Made by a program: the position numbers and the translations under genes. The notes below the pieces were generated by a model. It worked only from the letters and a program-made list of their open reading frames with translations, was not told where the DNA came from and did no database searches. Shown in pieces: positions 11,378 through 22,753 of a DNA stretch of 64,000 nt. The stretch comes from Bromus sterilis (taxonomy: Eukaryota; Streptophyta; Magnoliopsida; Poales; Poaceae), in assembly GCA_950022295.1 (NCBI GenBank), contig OX465595.1, forward strand, positions 430,088,270 to 430,152,269, written 5' to 3'. Numbering within the stretch: position 1 is the stretch's first letter; every line of letters begins with the position of its first letter.

Positions 11378-13581
11378 ATGGGTAAGAAAGGAGACCCCAG
11401 GGTTCCGATCTTACCATCCCGTACGAGACAAGGTACTGCTCTTAGCACTAGTGCTAAACTTGATTCACCTTCGGTTATGAGCCAATTTGATTCACCTCAG
11501 TTACATGCTACTTCTGCTGAGTCTGGCAATATGTCAGATAATTTTGACGATGCTTCTACTATCTTTGAGACTACAGGTTCACTTGGTTCTTTTATAGAAG
11601 AACAGATTGCTGCTGCTGCCCGATTCTCGGGTATTGAAATTCCTGTTACCCAAACACCTATTGGAAAAATTCATAACCTTACTGGCCTTAAGGAGAAACT
11701 CCTTGAGGACGATTATGTTATACTTGATGATGATTTATGCAGGGAGCTTAATGAATGTGCTGATTCTGACCCTGCTACTATAAAGGAGTTGCTAGCAAAG
11801 CATTCCCTGAAGAACAAGTTTACTCCTGATCCTACTTTTGCTACGTCTCCTATACTCATCACTGATCCTGATTATGATTTCTCTGTTGACCTTTCACTTA
11901 TATCCACAGTTGAAGATGATCCCTTTTATGGCAGAGAAAATGATGCTATCGGGCACCTGACCAAACTCACTGAGTTAGGCGGCTTGTTTACCACAGATGA
12001 AAGGATCCGGAACTTTTATGTGACCAAGCTTCTTCCTTTTTCCTTGAAAGGAGATGCTAGAGCATGGTACGATGCACTACCGTGTGGTTCCATTCTGAGT
12101 CCTCAAGATATGGCTATCTCTTTCGTTGATAAGTATTATCCTGCTCATATGCAACATCCTGCTTTACAAAGAATTTATAACTTTAAACAGTTGCAGGATG
12201 AGCATCTCCCTAAAGCTTGGGGGGAGATTTTGCAGTTTGCTGAAGGCTAGACCGGGACATGAGATCCCTAAGAATGAATTACTTGATATATTTTATGCTG
12301 GTCTAACCGATGAGTCTAAATCCTACCTAGATAGTTGTGCTGGTTGTGTTTTCAGACAAAGGACACCGGACGATGCGGAAGAATTGATGGGCAAAATTGC
12401 CAAAAACCATGAAGATTGGTCCGTGCCTGAACCACTTCCACCACCAAAGAAGAGGGGCATGCTAGTCCTAAGCCCGGAAGATATGCAAGAAGCAAAGAAG
12501 TCCATAAGAGAAAAAGGTATTAAAGCTAACGACGTGAAGAATCTACCTCCAACTGAGAAGTTGTGTGAGCCTACCACTCACCCACCTATGGTAGAAGTAC
12601 ACTCTCTTTTAGATTTCAATGCAAGTGACATCCCTGAAGGTAAACCTCCTGACCAATGTTTAGATGAGCTTGATAATTTTATTATGAAGCAGAATCACTT
12701 CAATGAGAAGGTACAAGGTCAGTTGCATGATAATACTCTTGCTATGAAAAGTTTGCTTGATGTTCTAGGTAGAACAGTTAATGATGTTAAATGTCTTGTG
12801 AAGCATTTTCATATGGTTCAAACTCAGCTTGAACAAATTTCTAATGTGCAAAAAGATTTGCTTGCTAATAATGCCAAACAGGACAATTTACAAGCTACGG
12901 TATAAAGACCCGGGGTGGCACACACACCCAGGACCCTCTCTATCCAGAGGGGCATCCAAAGAGGATCGAGCAATATTCTCAAGTGCAGGAAGAAGAAATT
13001 GTTAGCTCCCCAAAGAAGAAGAAGAAAAAGAAACACAAGGAAGCTGACAATTCCAATGATCCTATAGAAGAAGAAGAAGAACAAGTTGTGGATCCAAACA
13101 ACATATCTATATCCCATGCTGAGACAGAAGACGGTGCTGAACCTGAAAAAGATACTGAAAAGAATGATCCACCCGAGGTTCGTGAAGAAGAAGCACCCGA
13201 TAAGCGCAAGAAGTATACTAGAGAAGACTTCCTTGCAAGGAGACACGGGAAGGAACGAGAACCATGGGTACAGAAACCCATGCCATTCCCAAGCAAGGCC
13301 GTCAAATCCAAAGAAGAAGAGCACTACAACAAGTTTTGTGAGTGGATGAAACCTCTTTTTCTTCAAATTCCTTTGACTAATGCCATTAAATTACCTCCTT
13401 ACTCAAAATATATGAAAGATATTGTTACTAATAAAATAAAATTCCCTAATGAGGCAATATCTACTATGCTTGCTAACTACTCTTTCAGTGGCAAGATTCC
13501 TGAGAAGCTCGGTGATCCAGGTATACCCACGTTTCCTTGCTCCATAAAGAATAATTATGTTAGAATTGCCTTATGTGATCT
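11378..13581 (+). pseudogene. Athila-type gag and start of protease, two frameshifts
   Basis: The ORF starts ATGGGTAAG at 11378. The retrotransposon gag core is at about 11990-12230, with LPFSLKGDARAWYDAL and FVDKYYPAHMQ. An extra G in a homopolymer near 12219-12224 shifts the frame, and homology continues in another frame to 12905. A second shift returns to the first frame, running through a Lys/Glu-rich linker (13000-13220) to ALCDL at 13581. The expected protease motif D-L-G-A-S is cut after the Leu by the LTR starting at 13582. The Pro-rich linker after the gag core and the late acidic region are normal for this clade. Confidence 0.82.
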
Positions 13582-15191
13582 TGATGGCTTCTCGCCCTTC
13601 GTTGGTTACCCCGTTTGAGATGTAGTGCAACAGCAGTTTTCCCTCGATGAAGATACCAAGGTTTGTCTCCAATAGGACTCCAGAGATGATAAGTAGGTGT
13701 CAGCGGCGCAACTGACGCGGACCTGCACACAGACACAGATAACTTTGTTCCCAACGAAGTTCAGAGAGGTTGTCAATCTCTCCAGTCTTGTTGTTCACAA
13801 AGGATAAAACGCAAGGGATAATGATAGCAAGTAAAAGCAGTAAAGTAAATATAGCTTGGAAACAATAATGAGGATATGGACCGGGATACGTGATGTTCAC
13901 TAGTGATGTCTCTCTCCAAAAAGACGATAAAACTGCTATGTGAGGTAAACAAATTACAGAAGGGAAATTGACAGGATTATGAACGCACCGCAATGCTAAC
14001 TATGCTACAAAACAAAGGAAGAGGCTCAAAAGCACGGGCAGTACGCCAAAATAAGTAGACCGAAATCCATATGCATCCACTACTAATCATCCACCTTGAG
14101 ATATCTATCCAGAACATCTCGTTGGTATTAAGTTGCGAGCCCCACCCAAAGTGTAAACCCAAAGCAACAGACAACTGCATTAAAAAGCACTTTGCGTAAA
14201 GTAAACAATCCTTGTAACCGCGGTTACAAGCACCGTTGTTTTCCCCCTTGTGGCAACAACACATTCCCTAGACTCATGTTTATGTCACTCAAGCGTGTCA
14301 TCGGGGGGCATGAACCCACAATCTAGCACAACGTTCCCTCTTGGAGTCACTACCTACTACTTGGCCAAAGCAATAAACAGCAACGAAGAACATGCAAGAA
14401 TTACTTAGGAACAAAAATATAAGAGATAAAAACCAAATATATTACTCTATCACAATCTGAACATAATCTCATAATCCATCAGATCCCTCCAAACTCAGCA
14501 TAGCAATAGCAGAAATATTACAAAGGTGCCTCGATCATGTAGGGCAGCTCACGAGGTCTAAACAATGAAGATCAAAGAGGGGAGGAGAACATCACATAGC
14601 TACTGATCACGGACCCATGGTCCAAGGAAAACTACTCACGAGACATCCGGGGAGCATCCATGGTGGAGAGGAGACTCCCGGAGGTCAATCCTCCCTCCGG
14701 CAGGGTGCCGGGAAGAGGTCTTCTGGTGCTCCCGATCTCGAAAACGCGGCGGCGGCGGAACAAAGGCGAGTTTGCGGAATAGGGTTCCTCTTCTGGAGTT
14801 TTCCCGTGACGGAGAATAAATAGGCGAAGGGGGGTAGCCAGAGGTGGACCAGGGGCCCCAGGCGCCCCCCTGGCGCGGCCAGGGGTGGGGCCGCGCCGGG
14901 TGGCCGCCTGGGCCCCCCTGGCTCCCCTCTGGCCCCTCCCGGGCTCTTCTCGAAGCTTTTTGTACGCTGATTTTTCCTGTATTTTTCCCGGAATTTTTCT
15001 GGCACTTTTTATATGGGGGAAAACTGAAATAGAAAAACAGCAGAAAACAGGAACTGGCACTGGGGTGCACTGAGTTAATAGGTTAGTCCAAATATGATCA
15101 AAAGTGTATGAAAGTGTATCTAGATCATAGCAATATCACACAAAACATGCATGTTGCAAGCAGAAATTATAGATACGTTTTGGACGTATCA
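13582..15191 (-). repeat. 3' LTR of the Athila-like element
   Basis: The boundaries are TGATGG...GTATCA on + (TGATACG...CCATCA in element orientation), 1610 bp. The copy at 20004 matches it closely throughout. This copy lacks about 11 bases (near 13612) present in the other copies. A TATA-like CTATTTATT (minus strand, about 14815-14823) lies upstream of a GC-rich block (14850-14945) that creates several overlapping spurious ORFs. Confidence 0.85.
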
Positions 15192-15205
15192 ACATCCCCA
15201 AGCTT
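15192..15205 (-). promoter_or_regulatory. Polypurine tract of the Athila-like element
   Basis: On the minus strand AAGCTTGGGGATGT abuts the TGATACG start of the 3' LTR. It sits where the plus-strand primer is expected and fixes the orientation of the element as minus. Confidence 0.65.
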
Positions 15206-18005
15206 AATTCCTGCTCGTCCTCGAGTAGGTAAATGATAACAACATAATTTCTGTGGTGACATGCTAGCAACCATAAAAGAACTTTGAAAAGTAAAGCAAT
15301 CAAGGTTAGAGATTCAATTCAAGTCATAACTTGCAAAATTCTATATTAGCATTGAAACAAGTAACAAAAGAACAATAGGTGCAAGAGCTCTCGCTGTCCG
15401 TGACTCGAATGTCTCCAAATGGTGTTTGCGTGCAAGAAGGGGGATAGGGAATACGAGAAAAAGTAAATTTTGTGTTGAGAACTCAATCTACTAAAGTTTC
15501 ACACTTGGTCTTCTTTGGAATCTTATCTTGACTCGTCCCCAGACCACTAGCCAGGTACAAGTCAATTTGATCCACTCCTTTTCGATATTTTGAGCACTCA
15601 TGCAATGGATGAGCGTAAGCACGAGAGTTGACACTTAGGATGGCAAAGAGAGAAATATTGTGGAGGAGGAAGACAAAAAGGATGAGAAAGGCTCACATCA
15701 ATGAGGACAATCATAGGCAAGAGATGCTAAATGATAGATATGATGTGAGGAGTAGGGATTGCCATGCAACGGATGCACATAAGATCTAAGAAGCTCTCCA
15801 ATGGAACTAGTGGGGGTGCATCTAACTTGTTCGCTCATGAAGACCTAGAGCTCGTTTGAGGAGGCTCATCCTTGGAATATGCAAGCCAAGTTCTATAGTG
15901 TGAAGGTCCCCACATAGCTATATGCATAATGATCATCTCTATGGAGTACAAGGATATAAAGGGAGTACTAGTGTGGATCTCTCAAAAGGATAGTAATGTT
16001 GCCCCTTTCTCTCTTTTTGTTTATTTTTCTCTTTTTCTATTTTTTTCTATTTTTTATGGCCTCAATGGCTCTTTCTATTTAACTCTCATTTGTCCTCTTT
16101 GGGATCTAATGTGTCCACTTTGGGATCTTTTCCTCACTTAAGGGCAACACTCTATTTTACAAGAAGGTAAAGGAGATCTTTCACACTTTAAAAGGTACTC
16201 AAAACATAAAGAAGATGTAACTATCATGATGTATGCAATGTATGCCGCTGCCAGTGTAGAAGGAACATGTATGCCATGAAGATCAAGTCATGAAGAAGTG
16301 GAAGTTGCCTGGCAATATAACTCGGAAAGACTATGGAAATGCCTTGATAGGTAGGTATGGTGGCTGTTTTGAGGGAAGATATAAGGAGGCTTATGATGAA
16401 AGAGCGTATCATGCCAAGGGTTTGGATGTACCGGCGAAGGTGGACACCAACTCTCGGAGTGAGAAGAAGGCAATGCACGGCACGGGAGAGGCTAGCAAAA
16501 TATGGGAAGGTGATAGTGTCAACTTTCAATACTTACATTAGTTCGAAGAACTGATGCACTTATTATCGGTAACTCTCAATCTAATAAGGAGGTTCACAAA
16601 GAGACAAGTACCCTGAGGAGGAGTGTATGGGGGTTTGGTTATCCTTGCGCATCCTCGACTCATGGTACGTGAGTGTTCTCTGATATTCGACTCCTCAGAA
16701 GAGTAGTGATCCATCTAGTAGCTAGAGTTCTCAACTAGTTTTGTAGGTTTTCAAAATACACACGGATTTCCCAAAATACGACACCTATCACTAATAGGCA
16801 AGAGCTCTTGACACCAAAAGTTCAAACATTACTCACAACAATATCTCAAAACTATTGCAAGTTACTACTAAAATTAAATAGCAACCTCAATTACCTACTC
16901 TCAAGACACAACTCAGTGCAACAACCAACTCTCTTTAACAAGATAAACATGAAAACTAAAAAGAGTTCCAGAAACAAACTAAACAAAAGCCAAGGCTCTT
17001 GCTAAATACAAACTAAGACTAAAACTAAACATGGCAGTAGCTATGAAAAGATAAAGAACACACAACAGCAAAAAGATAAGCAGGAAAAATCCTATGATGT
17101 GTTCTAAATTTTGAAAGTGGAGCGTGTTTCTCTCCCACACAAAGTAAGACGGGATCTAACTTGTTATGAACAGCAAGCAAAGCTAAATAAAACTAAAGAC
17201 AAAACCTAAGAGCGAGACGCTCCAAGCATAGCACAAAACGCATGAAGTGATAAAAATATAGTGAGACGAAGGACGAACTGATGATTGTTGATGGAGAAGG
17301 GGATGCACGGTGGCATCCCCAAGCTTAGACACTTGAGTCTCCTTGAACATTTGTTGGGGATGCATGGGGGCATACCCAAGCTTGAGTGCTTGACACTCCT
17401 GGATCTTCTTTCATCATCTTCCATCGCACACTTGAAAACTCCCTTCATACATAACTCATCATAAGCTGATTAGAGAGGTTAGTACCCTTAATAAATAATT
17501 TTTCCCACTGGATATAAAGATATTCTTGAAGATCTAATGTTTCTCAAGAGCGCCAAAAAGTTTTTGCAAATAAAAAGCAAGCTTAAGGTTTGCAAAAGTT
17601 AGGAGAGACAAAACGTGGCAGAATCTGTGAAAAAACATAACAGCAGATAGTAAAGAATTTTTTAGGGGCACTTCTGCAACTAAAATAAAAAAACTCAGAA
17701 CATATGGAAGTTTTGTAATTGTATAGAGCATACTGTGTAAAAATTTCAGCTCAAAAAGATGAACTGGGATTTTTCTGGAATTTTTCTGTTCACGAGGACA
17801 GAATCTGTTTTCTGGACAGCATGTCACAACTTTTACTTCCCTTGCCGTAAGAGGCTATAACTTGGCACAAAGCTGAAAAATAAAGATACAATGATGTTGC
17901 TACAGAAGTAACAATCATCAAGACACAACAAAATCAAAAAATAAAACACCTAAATTCGTTGCGGGCTGCCTCTCGAAAGCGCTTCTTTAAAGCCATTAGC
18001 TAGGC
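15206..18005 (-). other. Long non-coding internal region of the Athila-like element
   Basis: About 2.8 kb with many stops in all frames and no recognisable domain. It includes imperfect GGGGATGC-type repeats around 17300-17375 near purine-rich words resembling the polypurine tract. In a complete Athila element pol would lie here. I cannot align any part to protease, RT, RNase H or integrase. Confidence 0.5.
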
Positions 18006-19154
18006 TTAAGGCAAAAGAAGATGCTCACATAAGAATAATAATTTGGAGAAAAAGAGAGCATCAAGAATCAAATACGAGACACATTTAAGCCTAACCCACT
18101 TCCTATGCATAGGCATATTGTAAGAAAATAAATCAAAGAAGCACAAAGTGACATGCATAGGAAGGTGGAACAAGAGCAACTTAAAAACTTTCAACATAAA
18201 GAGAGATGTTTTTGTAACATGGAAGTTTCTACAACCAAAATTTCCTCTCTCAAAGTAATTTTCAGTAGCATCATGAACAACATCAAGAATATAACTATCA
18301 CATAAATCATATTGTTCATGACCTACAAGCACACGTGTATTTTTTTCAACACGGTTTTTAGGATCATAAGATAAATGCAACCCATCACATTGAGCTTTGA
18401 TAAGAGGAAAATTCTCCGGAGTTGGAGATTTTAAAAGGATAATAGGACACTCAAGTGTGGGTGCGATAGCAAAAATTTCATGCTTAACATAAGGAACTAT
18501 AGAGAGTTCATTTTTTTCAGCATCATCCATAGTGGCGTCTTGGCCATCAACAAAGCAAGTATCAAAATTTTCAGAAAGGGATATTTCAAGTGAGTCCTCG
18601 GAATCATGGGATTCCTCCTCAAAGCAATCATTGGCCTCTTCTTGGGCAGCAAACATTTTATTTTTAAAATCTTCAATATAAGAATTGGAAGTATAATTCT
18701 CAAAGCAATAAGCAAGAACAGCAAAGTTTTCAGACTTGTGAATAGTATCGTAATACTTTTCAATCAAAGAAGCAATCTCATAAGCACCTTTAAAAGCAAC
18801 AAACTCTTCAATCTTTTCAACATCAAAGTAATCATAAACACCTTTGGCATAAAAAGATAGGATCTCATTTTCATTAAACTCACATTGGAAAGGAAGGTGT
18901 TTATGCTCTATATTAGAGCAGCAAGTAAAATCATAAATGTGGCATAAACACTCAGCATAGCAATAAGAAGTTTGTATTTGGTCCCATAAGTGTTTCCCTT
19001 TCTTAGATAGGCGGTGCCGTGTGTAATGAGCATGCTCATCCAATGATTTTCCCTCAACCAAGTCGGTTGGGTTTTTAGCGCGAGCACAAATTGATCGAAG
19101 ACGAGCCAAGTGAAACATGTCCATCCTTCCATATTTGGGTGGTTCAACACCCAT
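18006..19154 (-). CDS. Unidentified ORF (382 codons) in the gag position of the Athila-like element
   Basis: The first ATG is at 19154 (MGVEPPKYGRMDMF); the frame is open 87 bases further upstream, where a CTTTCAG acceptor-like site occurs near 19230. The N-terminal part is basic and His/Tyr/Cys-rich (HIYDFTCCSNIEHKHLPFQC). The middle is acidic with Ser-Glu runs (EEESHDSEDSLEISLSE). The last 70 residues are hydrophobic with Cys/Phe/Leu runs and could hold membrane helices. There is no zinc knuckle, gag core or catalytic motif. It is the only long uninterrupted ORF of the element. I do not recognise the family. Confidence 0.55.
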   Translation of the reverse strand: MGVEPPKYGRMDMFHLARLRSICARAKNPTDLVEGKSLDEHAHYTRHRLSKKGKHLWDQIQTSYCYAECLCHIYDFTCCSNIEHKHLPFQCEFNENEILSFYAKGVYDYFDVEKIEEFVAFKGAYEIASLIEKYYDTIHKSENFAVLAYCFENYTSNSYIEDFKNKMFAAQEEANDCFEEESHDSEDSLEISLSENFDTCFVDGQDATMDDAEKNELSIVPYVKHEIFAIAPTLECPIILLKSPTPENFPLIKAQCDGLHLSYDPKNRVEKNTRVLVGHEQYDLCDSYILDVVHDATENYFERGNFGCRNFHVTKTSLFMLKVFKLLLFHLPMHVTLCFFDLFSYNMPMHRKWVRLKCVSYLILDALFFSKLLFLCEHLLLP

Positions 19155-19302
19155 GGTAAAGATAGCATCAGCAAGCAAGGTAACAGGTATTTTTGGTATT
19201 TTTGATAAGGGACACAAAAGTAAAAACTGAAAGGTAAACTAACAAGACTAAAAAAACAAAGGTAAAGGGTAGTGTGCAACTCCCCTATCTTAGCACTCGG
19301 AG

Positions 19303-19320
19303 TCCCCGGCAACGGCGCCA
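19303..19320 (-). promoter_or_regulatory. tRNA-Asp primer-binding site, copy 1
   Basis: Reverse complement of TGGCGCCGTTGCCGGGGA. It lies just inside an LTR fragment that stops at 19696. A second intact copy is at 19975-19992. Confidence 0.85.
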
Positions 19321-19974
19321 GAAAACTTGCTTGATGGCCTCTCGCCCTTCGTTGGTTACCCCAAGTGGAAGGTTTGAGATGTAGTGCAACATCAGTTTTC
19401 CCTCGGTGAAGATACCAAGGTTTGTCTCCAGTAGGACTGCAGAGATGATAAGTAGGTGTTAGCGGCGCAACTGACACGAACCTGCACACAGACACAGATA
19501 ACTTTGTTCCCAACGAAGTTCAGAGAGGTTGTCAATCTCTCCGGTCTTGTTGTTCACAAAGGATAAAACGCAAGGGATAATGATAGCAAGTAAAAGCAGT
19601 AAAGTAAATATAGCTTGGAAACAATAATGAGGATATGGACCGGGATACGTGATGTTCACTAGTGATGTCTCTCTCCCAAAAGACGATAATACTGCTAATG
19701 AGCATGCTCATCCAATGATTTTCCCTCAACCAAGTCGGTTGGGTTTTTAGCGCGAGCACAAATTGATCGAAGACGAGCCAAGTGAAACATGTCCATCCTT
19801 CCATATTTGGGTGGTTCAACACCCATGGTAAAGATAGCATCAGCAAGCAAGGTAACAGGTATTTTTGGTATTTTTGATAAGGGACACAAAAGTAAAAACT
19901 GAAAGGTAAACTAACAAGACTAAAAAAACAAAGGTAAAGGGTAGTGTGCAACTCCCCTATCTTAGCACTCGGAG

Positions 19975-19992
19975 TCCCCGGCAACGGCGCCA
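19975..19992 (-). promoter_or_regulatory. tRNA-Asp primer-binding site, copy 2
   Basis: Identical to copy 1 and placed next to the nearly full 5' LTR at 20004, so this is the one in the functional position. Confidence 0.85.
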
Positions 19993-20003
19993 GAAAACTT
20001 GCT

Positions 20004-21582
20004 TGATGGCCTCTCGCCCTTCGTTGGTTACCCCAAGTGGAAGGTTTGAGATGTAGTGCAGCAGCAGTTTTCCCTCGGTGAAGATACCAAGGTTTGTCTC
20101 CAGTAGGACTGCAGAGATGATAAGTAGGTGTTAGCGGCGCAACTGACACGAACCTGCACACAGACACAGATAACTTTGTTCCCAACGAAGTTCAGAGAGG
20201 TTGTCAATCTCTCCGGTCTTGTTGTTCACAAAGGATAAAACGCAAGGGATAATGATAGCAAGTAAAAGCAGTAAAGTAAATATAGCTTGGAAACAATAAT
20301 GAGGATATGGACCGGGATACGTGATGTTCACTAGTGATGTCTCTCTCCCAAAAGACGATAATACTGCTATGCGACGTAAACAAATTACAGAAGGGCAATT
20401 GACAGGATTATGAACGCACCACAATGCTAACTATGCTACAAAACAAAGGAAGAGGCTCAAAAGCACGGGCAGTACGCCAAAATAAGTATGCTGAAATCCA
20501 TCTGCATCTACTACTAATCATCCACCTTGAGATATCTATCCAGAACATCTCGCTGGTATTAAGTTGCGAGCCCCACCCAAAGTGTAAACCCAAAGCAACA
20601 GACAACTGCATTAAAAAGAACTTTGCGTAAAGTAAACAATCCTTGTAACCACGGTTACAAGCACCGTTGTTTTCCCCCTTGTGGCAACAACACATCCCCT
20701 AGACTCATGTTTCTGTCACTCAAGCATGTCATCGGGGGGCATGAACCCACAATCTAGCACAACGTTCCCTCTTGGAGTCACTACCTACTACTTGGCCAAA
20801 GCAATAAACAGCAACGGAGAACCTGCAAGAATTACTTAGGAACAAAAATATAAGAGATAAAAACCAAATATATTACTCTATCACAATCTGAACATAATCT
20901 CATAATCCATCAGATCCCTCCAAACTCAGCATAGCAACCGCAGAAATATTACAAAATTGCCTCGATCATGTAGGGCAGCTCACGAGGTCTAAACAATGAA
21001 GATCAAAGAGGGGAGGAGAACATCACATAGCTACTGATCACGGTCCCATGGTCCAAGGAAAACTACTCACGAGACATCCGAGGAGCATCCATGGTGGAGA
21101 GGAGACTCCCGGAGGTCAATCCTCCCTCCGGCAGGGTGCCGGGAAGAGGTCTTCTGGTGCTCCCGATCTCGGAAGCGCGGCGGCTGCGGAACAGAGGCGA
21201 GTTTTCGGAATAGGGTTCCCCTTCTGGAGTTTTCCCGTGATGGAGAATAAATAGGCGAAGGGGGGCAGCCAAAGGTGGACCAGGGGCTCTAGGCGCCCCC
21301 CGGCGCGGCCAGGGGTGGGGCCGCGCCGGGTGGCCGCCTGGGCCCCCCTGGCTCCCCTCTGGCCCCTCCCGGGCTCTTCTCGAAGTTTCCTGTACGTTGA
21401 TTTTTCCTGTATTTTTCCCGGAATTATTTTGGCACTTTTTATATGGGGGAAAACTGAAATAGAAAAACAACAGAAAACAGGAACTGGCACTGGGGTGCAC
21501 TGAGTTAATAGGTTAGTCCAAATATGATCAAAAGTGTATGAAAGTGTATCTAGATCATAGCAATATCACACAAAACATGCAT
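20004..21582 (-). repeat. 5' LTR of the Athila-like element, outer end missing
   Basis: It aligns with 13582-15191 over nearly all its length, including a TATA-like site at 21245-21253. It stops after CAAAACATGCAT, about 35 bases short of the expected end; the following sequence is unrelated. The loss removes the outer terminus and the target duplication. Confidence 0.85.
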
Positions 21583-22753
21583 AGAGCAAGCATGTTTTTC
21601 CATGTAAATGACAAAGAACACACGGTGTATTTTCCGAAGAAAATCGACAAAAGGCATGGCCTTAACTCCATTGAGAATATCGAGACCGTGAAGATTGGAG
21701 AATGGGATTGTCCACTACATGTATACCACAAATACAAAACAATTATGGTGGGGACAATGTCCATTAGAGTGAGAGTGCAATGATCACTCCATAAGAGGCG
21801 AGACTTTTTGCGCTATATATCACCGGTGTGTTGGTAAGACTTGATCAACCTAGCTAACTAGCAAGTTTTATATAGGTAAAAAGTTGAGCTTGTTATGTTT
21901 TCATTCCTTTAGCTTTTATTCTCCTTGCTGTACCCAAGTTTTTGTGTTTAAAGCTTCACTTATTCTAACTTTTGTCTCAAGTTCACGAAAGTTTTACAGG
22001 TTTTTGAGCTTCGAAAATTTCTCTACAGTGAAGTTGCCCAGAAAATTCCAGAAAAATTATATTCAAAGTTTTCAGGTAAAAAGCCATCAGGGGGCACCTT
22101 TGGCTGACCAGGGGGGCCACCACCAGGCCAGAAGGCCAGGTGGCACGGCCCAGCTCCTGGCCGCGCCACCCACACTCCTGGGGCCCACATGCACCCCCTG
22201 CTGGCATTTCTTCTTCCACTCTCTCTCTCTCACCCCGAAAACTCGTGTTCTTGCTCTCGTTTCGTGTTCTTGCTGTTCTTGAGCACGGAACTTCGATCTC
22301 CTTCTACAACCACTCATTTGAGCTGAAATTTGGAACAAATACTCTCTGGCATGTGACTCCCTCACCCTCCAATTAGTTTTCTAGTTGGTGGCTTCATTAG
22401 TGAGTATTTAGTGGTTCTTGGTGTTGTTTAGTTGAGCTTAAATGTTTGTGTAGAAATTTATTTTTCAAGTTTTGTTGCTAGTTTGGGCCTTGGTTAAGTA
22501 AGTAGAATGTTTTTCCCAAACTAATTTTGCTTAAATCTTCGTTTTTTTGAATTGTTAAAAATTTCAGAAATGGAGAGGCTAGGAAAGTGGCTTGGGAAGA
22601 AGAAGCCCGGGCACTCTAGTCGTGTTACGCGTTCCGCAACTTCACCTTCAACCACAAGGGTGAGCTATAATGAAGATATCGTACCCATGGAGATGTTGGA
22701 CGCGTCACCCGCGAGAGCTATGGCATTTCCATGCGAAGATTTCATGGAGGATG
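21583..22753 (+). mobile_element. Left piece of an element with ATHILA-ORF1-like coding
   Basis: The segment starts with a short open stretch, 21586-21783 (ends MVGTMSIRVRVQ), of unknown origin. A T-rich leader with a GC-rich patch (22080-22210) follows, then an ORF start at 22570. Its right side is interrupted by the BARE-like LTR at 22754, and the probable continuation is at 34491-34884. I see no LTR or primer site in this piece. Confidence 0.5.
22570..22753 (+). pseudogene. Start of an ATHILA-ORF1-like ORF
   Basis: The ORF starts MERLGKWLGKKKPGHSSRV and runs 61 codons until the Copia LTR interrupts it. A basic N-terminus followed by an acidic stretch precedes the break. The linkage to 34491-34884 rests on the nesting order and coding style and cannot be proved, because sequence between them is missing. 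Confidence 0.45.

Larger units (their letters stand above)
11044..13581 (+). mobile_element. 5' part of an Athila-type Gypsy element
   Basis: A short LTR remnant, a tRNA-Asp-type primer site and a gag with two frameshifts are present. The left side is cut by the SIRE-type LTR. The right side is cut at the protease active site by the next element at 13582. The downstream pol of this copy is not seen in the window. Confidence 0.8.
19025..20368 (-). repeat. 672-bp tandem duplication across primer site and LTR edge
   Basis: 19025-19696 and 19697-20368 are near-identical direct copies. Each holds the N-terminal part of the 382-codon ORF, the primer site (19303-19320 and 19975-19992) and the first 365 bases of the LTR. 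Differences are few, for example in the run after TGTAGTGCA (19382 versus 20054). The junction at 19696/19697 joins LTR to ORF sequence, so only the right copy continues into a long LTR. Confidence 0.9.
13582..21582 (-). mobile_element. Athila-like element without gag-pol (probably non-autonomous)
   Basis: On the minus strand the order is 5' LTR (20004-21582, outer end missing), tRNA-Asp primer site, one ORF of about 380 codons, about 2.8 kb of non-coding DNA, polypurine tract and 3' LTR (13582-15191). No Gag, protease, RT or integrase motif occurs in any frame. The primer site is the same as in the Athila-type element it interrupts, so mobilisation by an Athila-type partner is plausible. About 35 bases of the outer 5' LTR and the right flank are lost, so no target duplication can be read. 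Confidence 0.75.

Noticed and set aside
14632..15073. Overlapping minus and plus ORFs up to 145 codons in the GC-rich part of the Athila-like LTR, also at 21063-21503
   Set aside because: They lie in LTR regulatory DNA, occur in several frames at once and have Pro/Gly/Arg compositions expected of GC-rich non-coding sequence.
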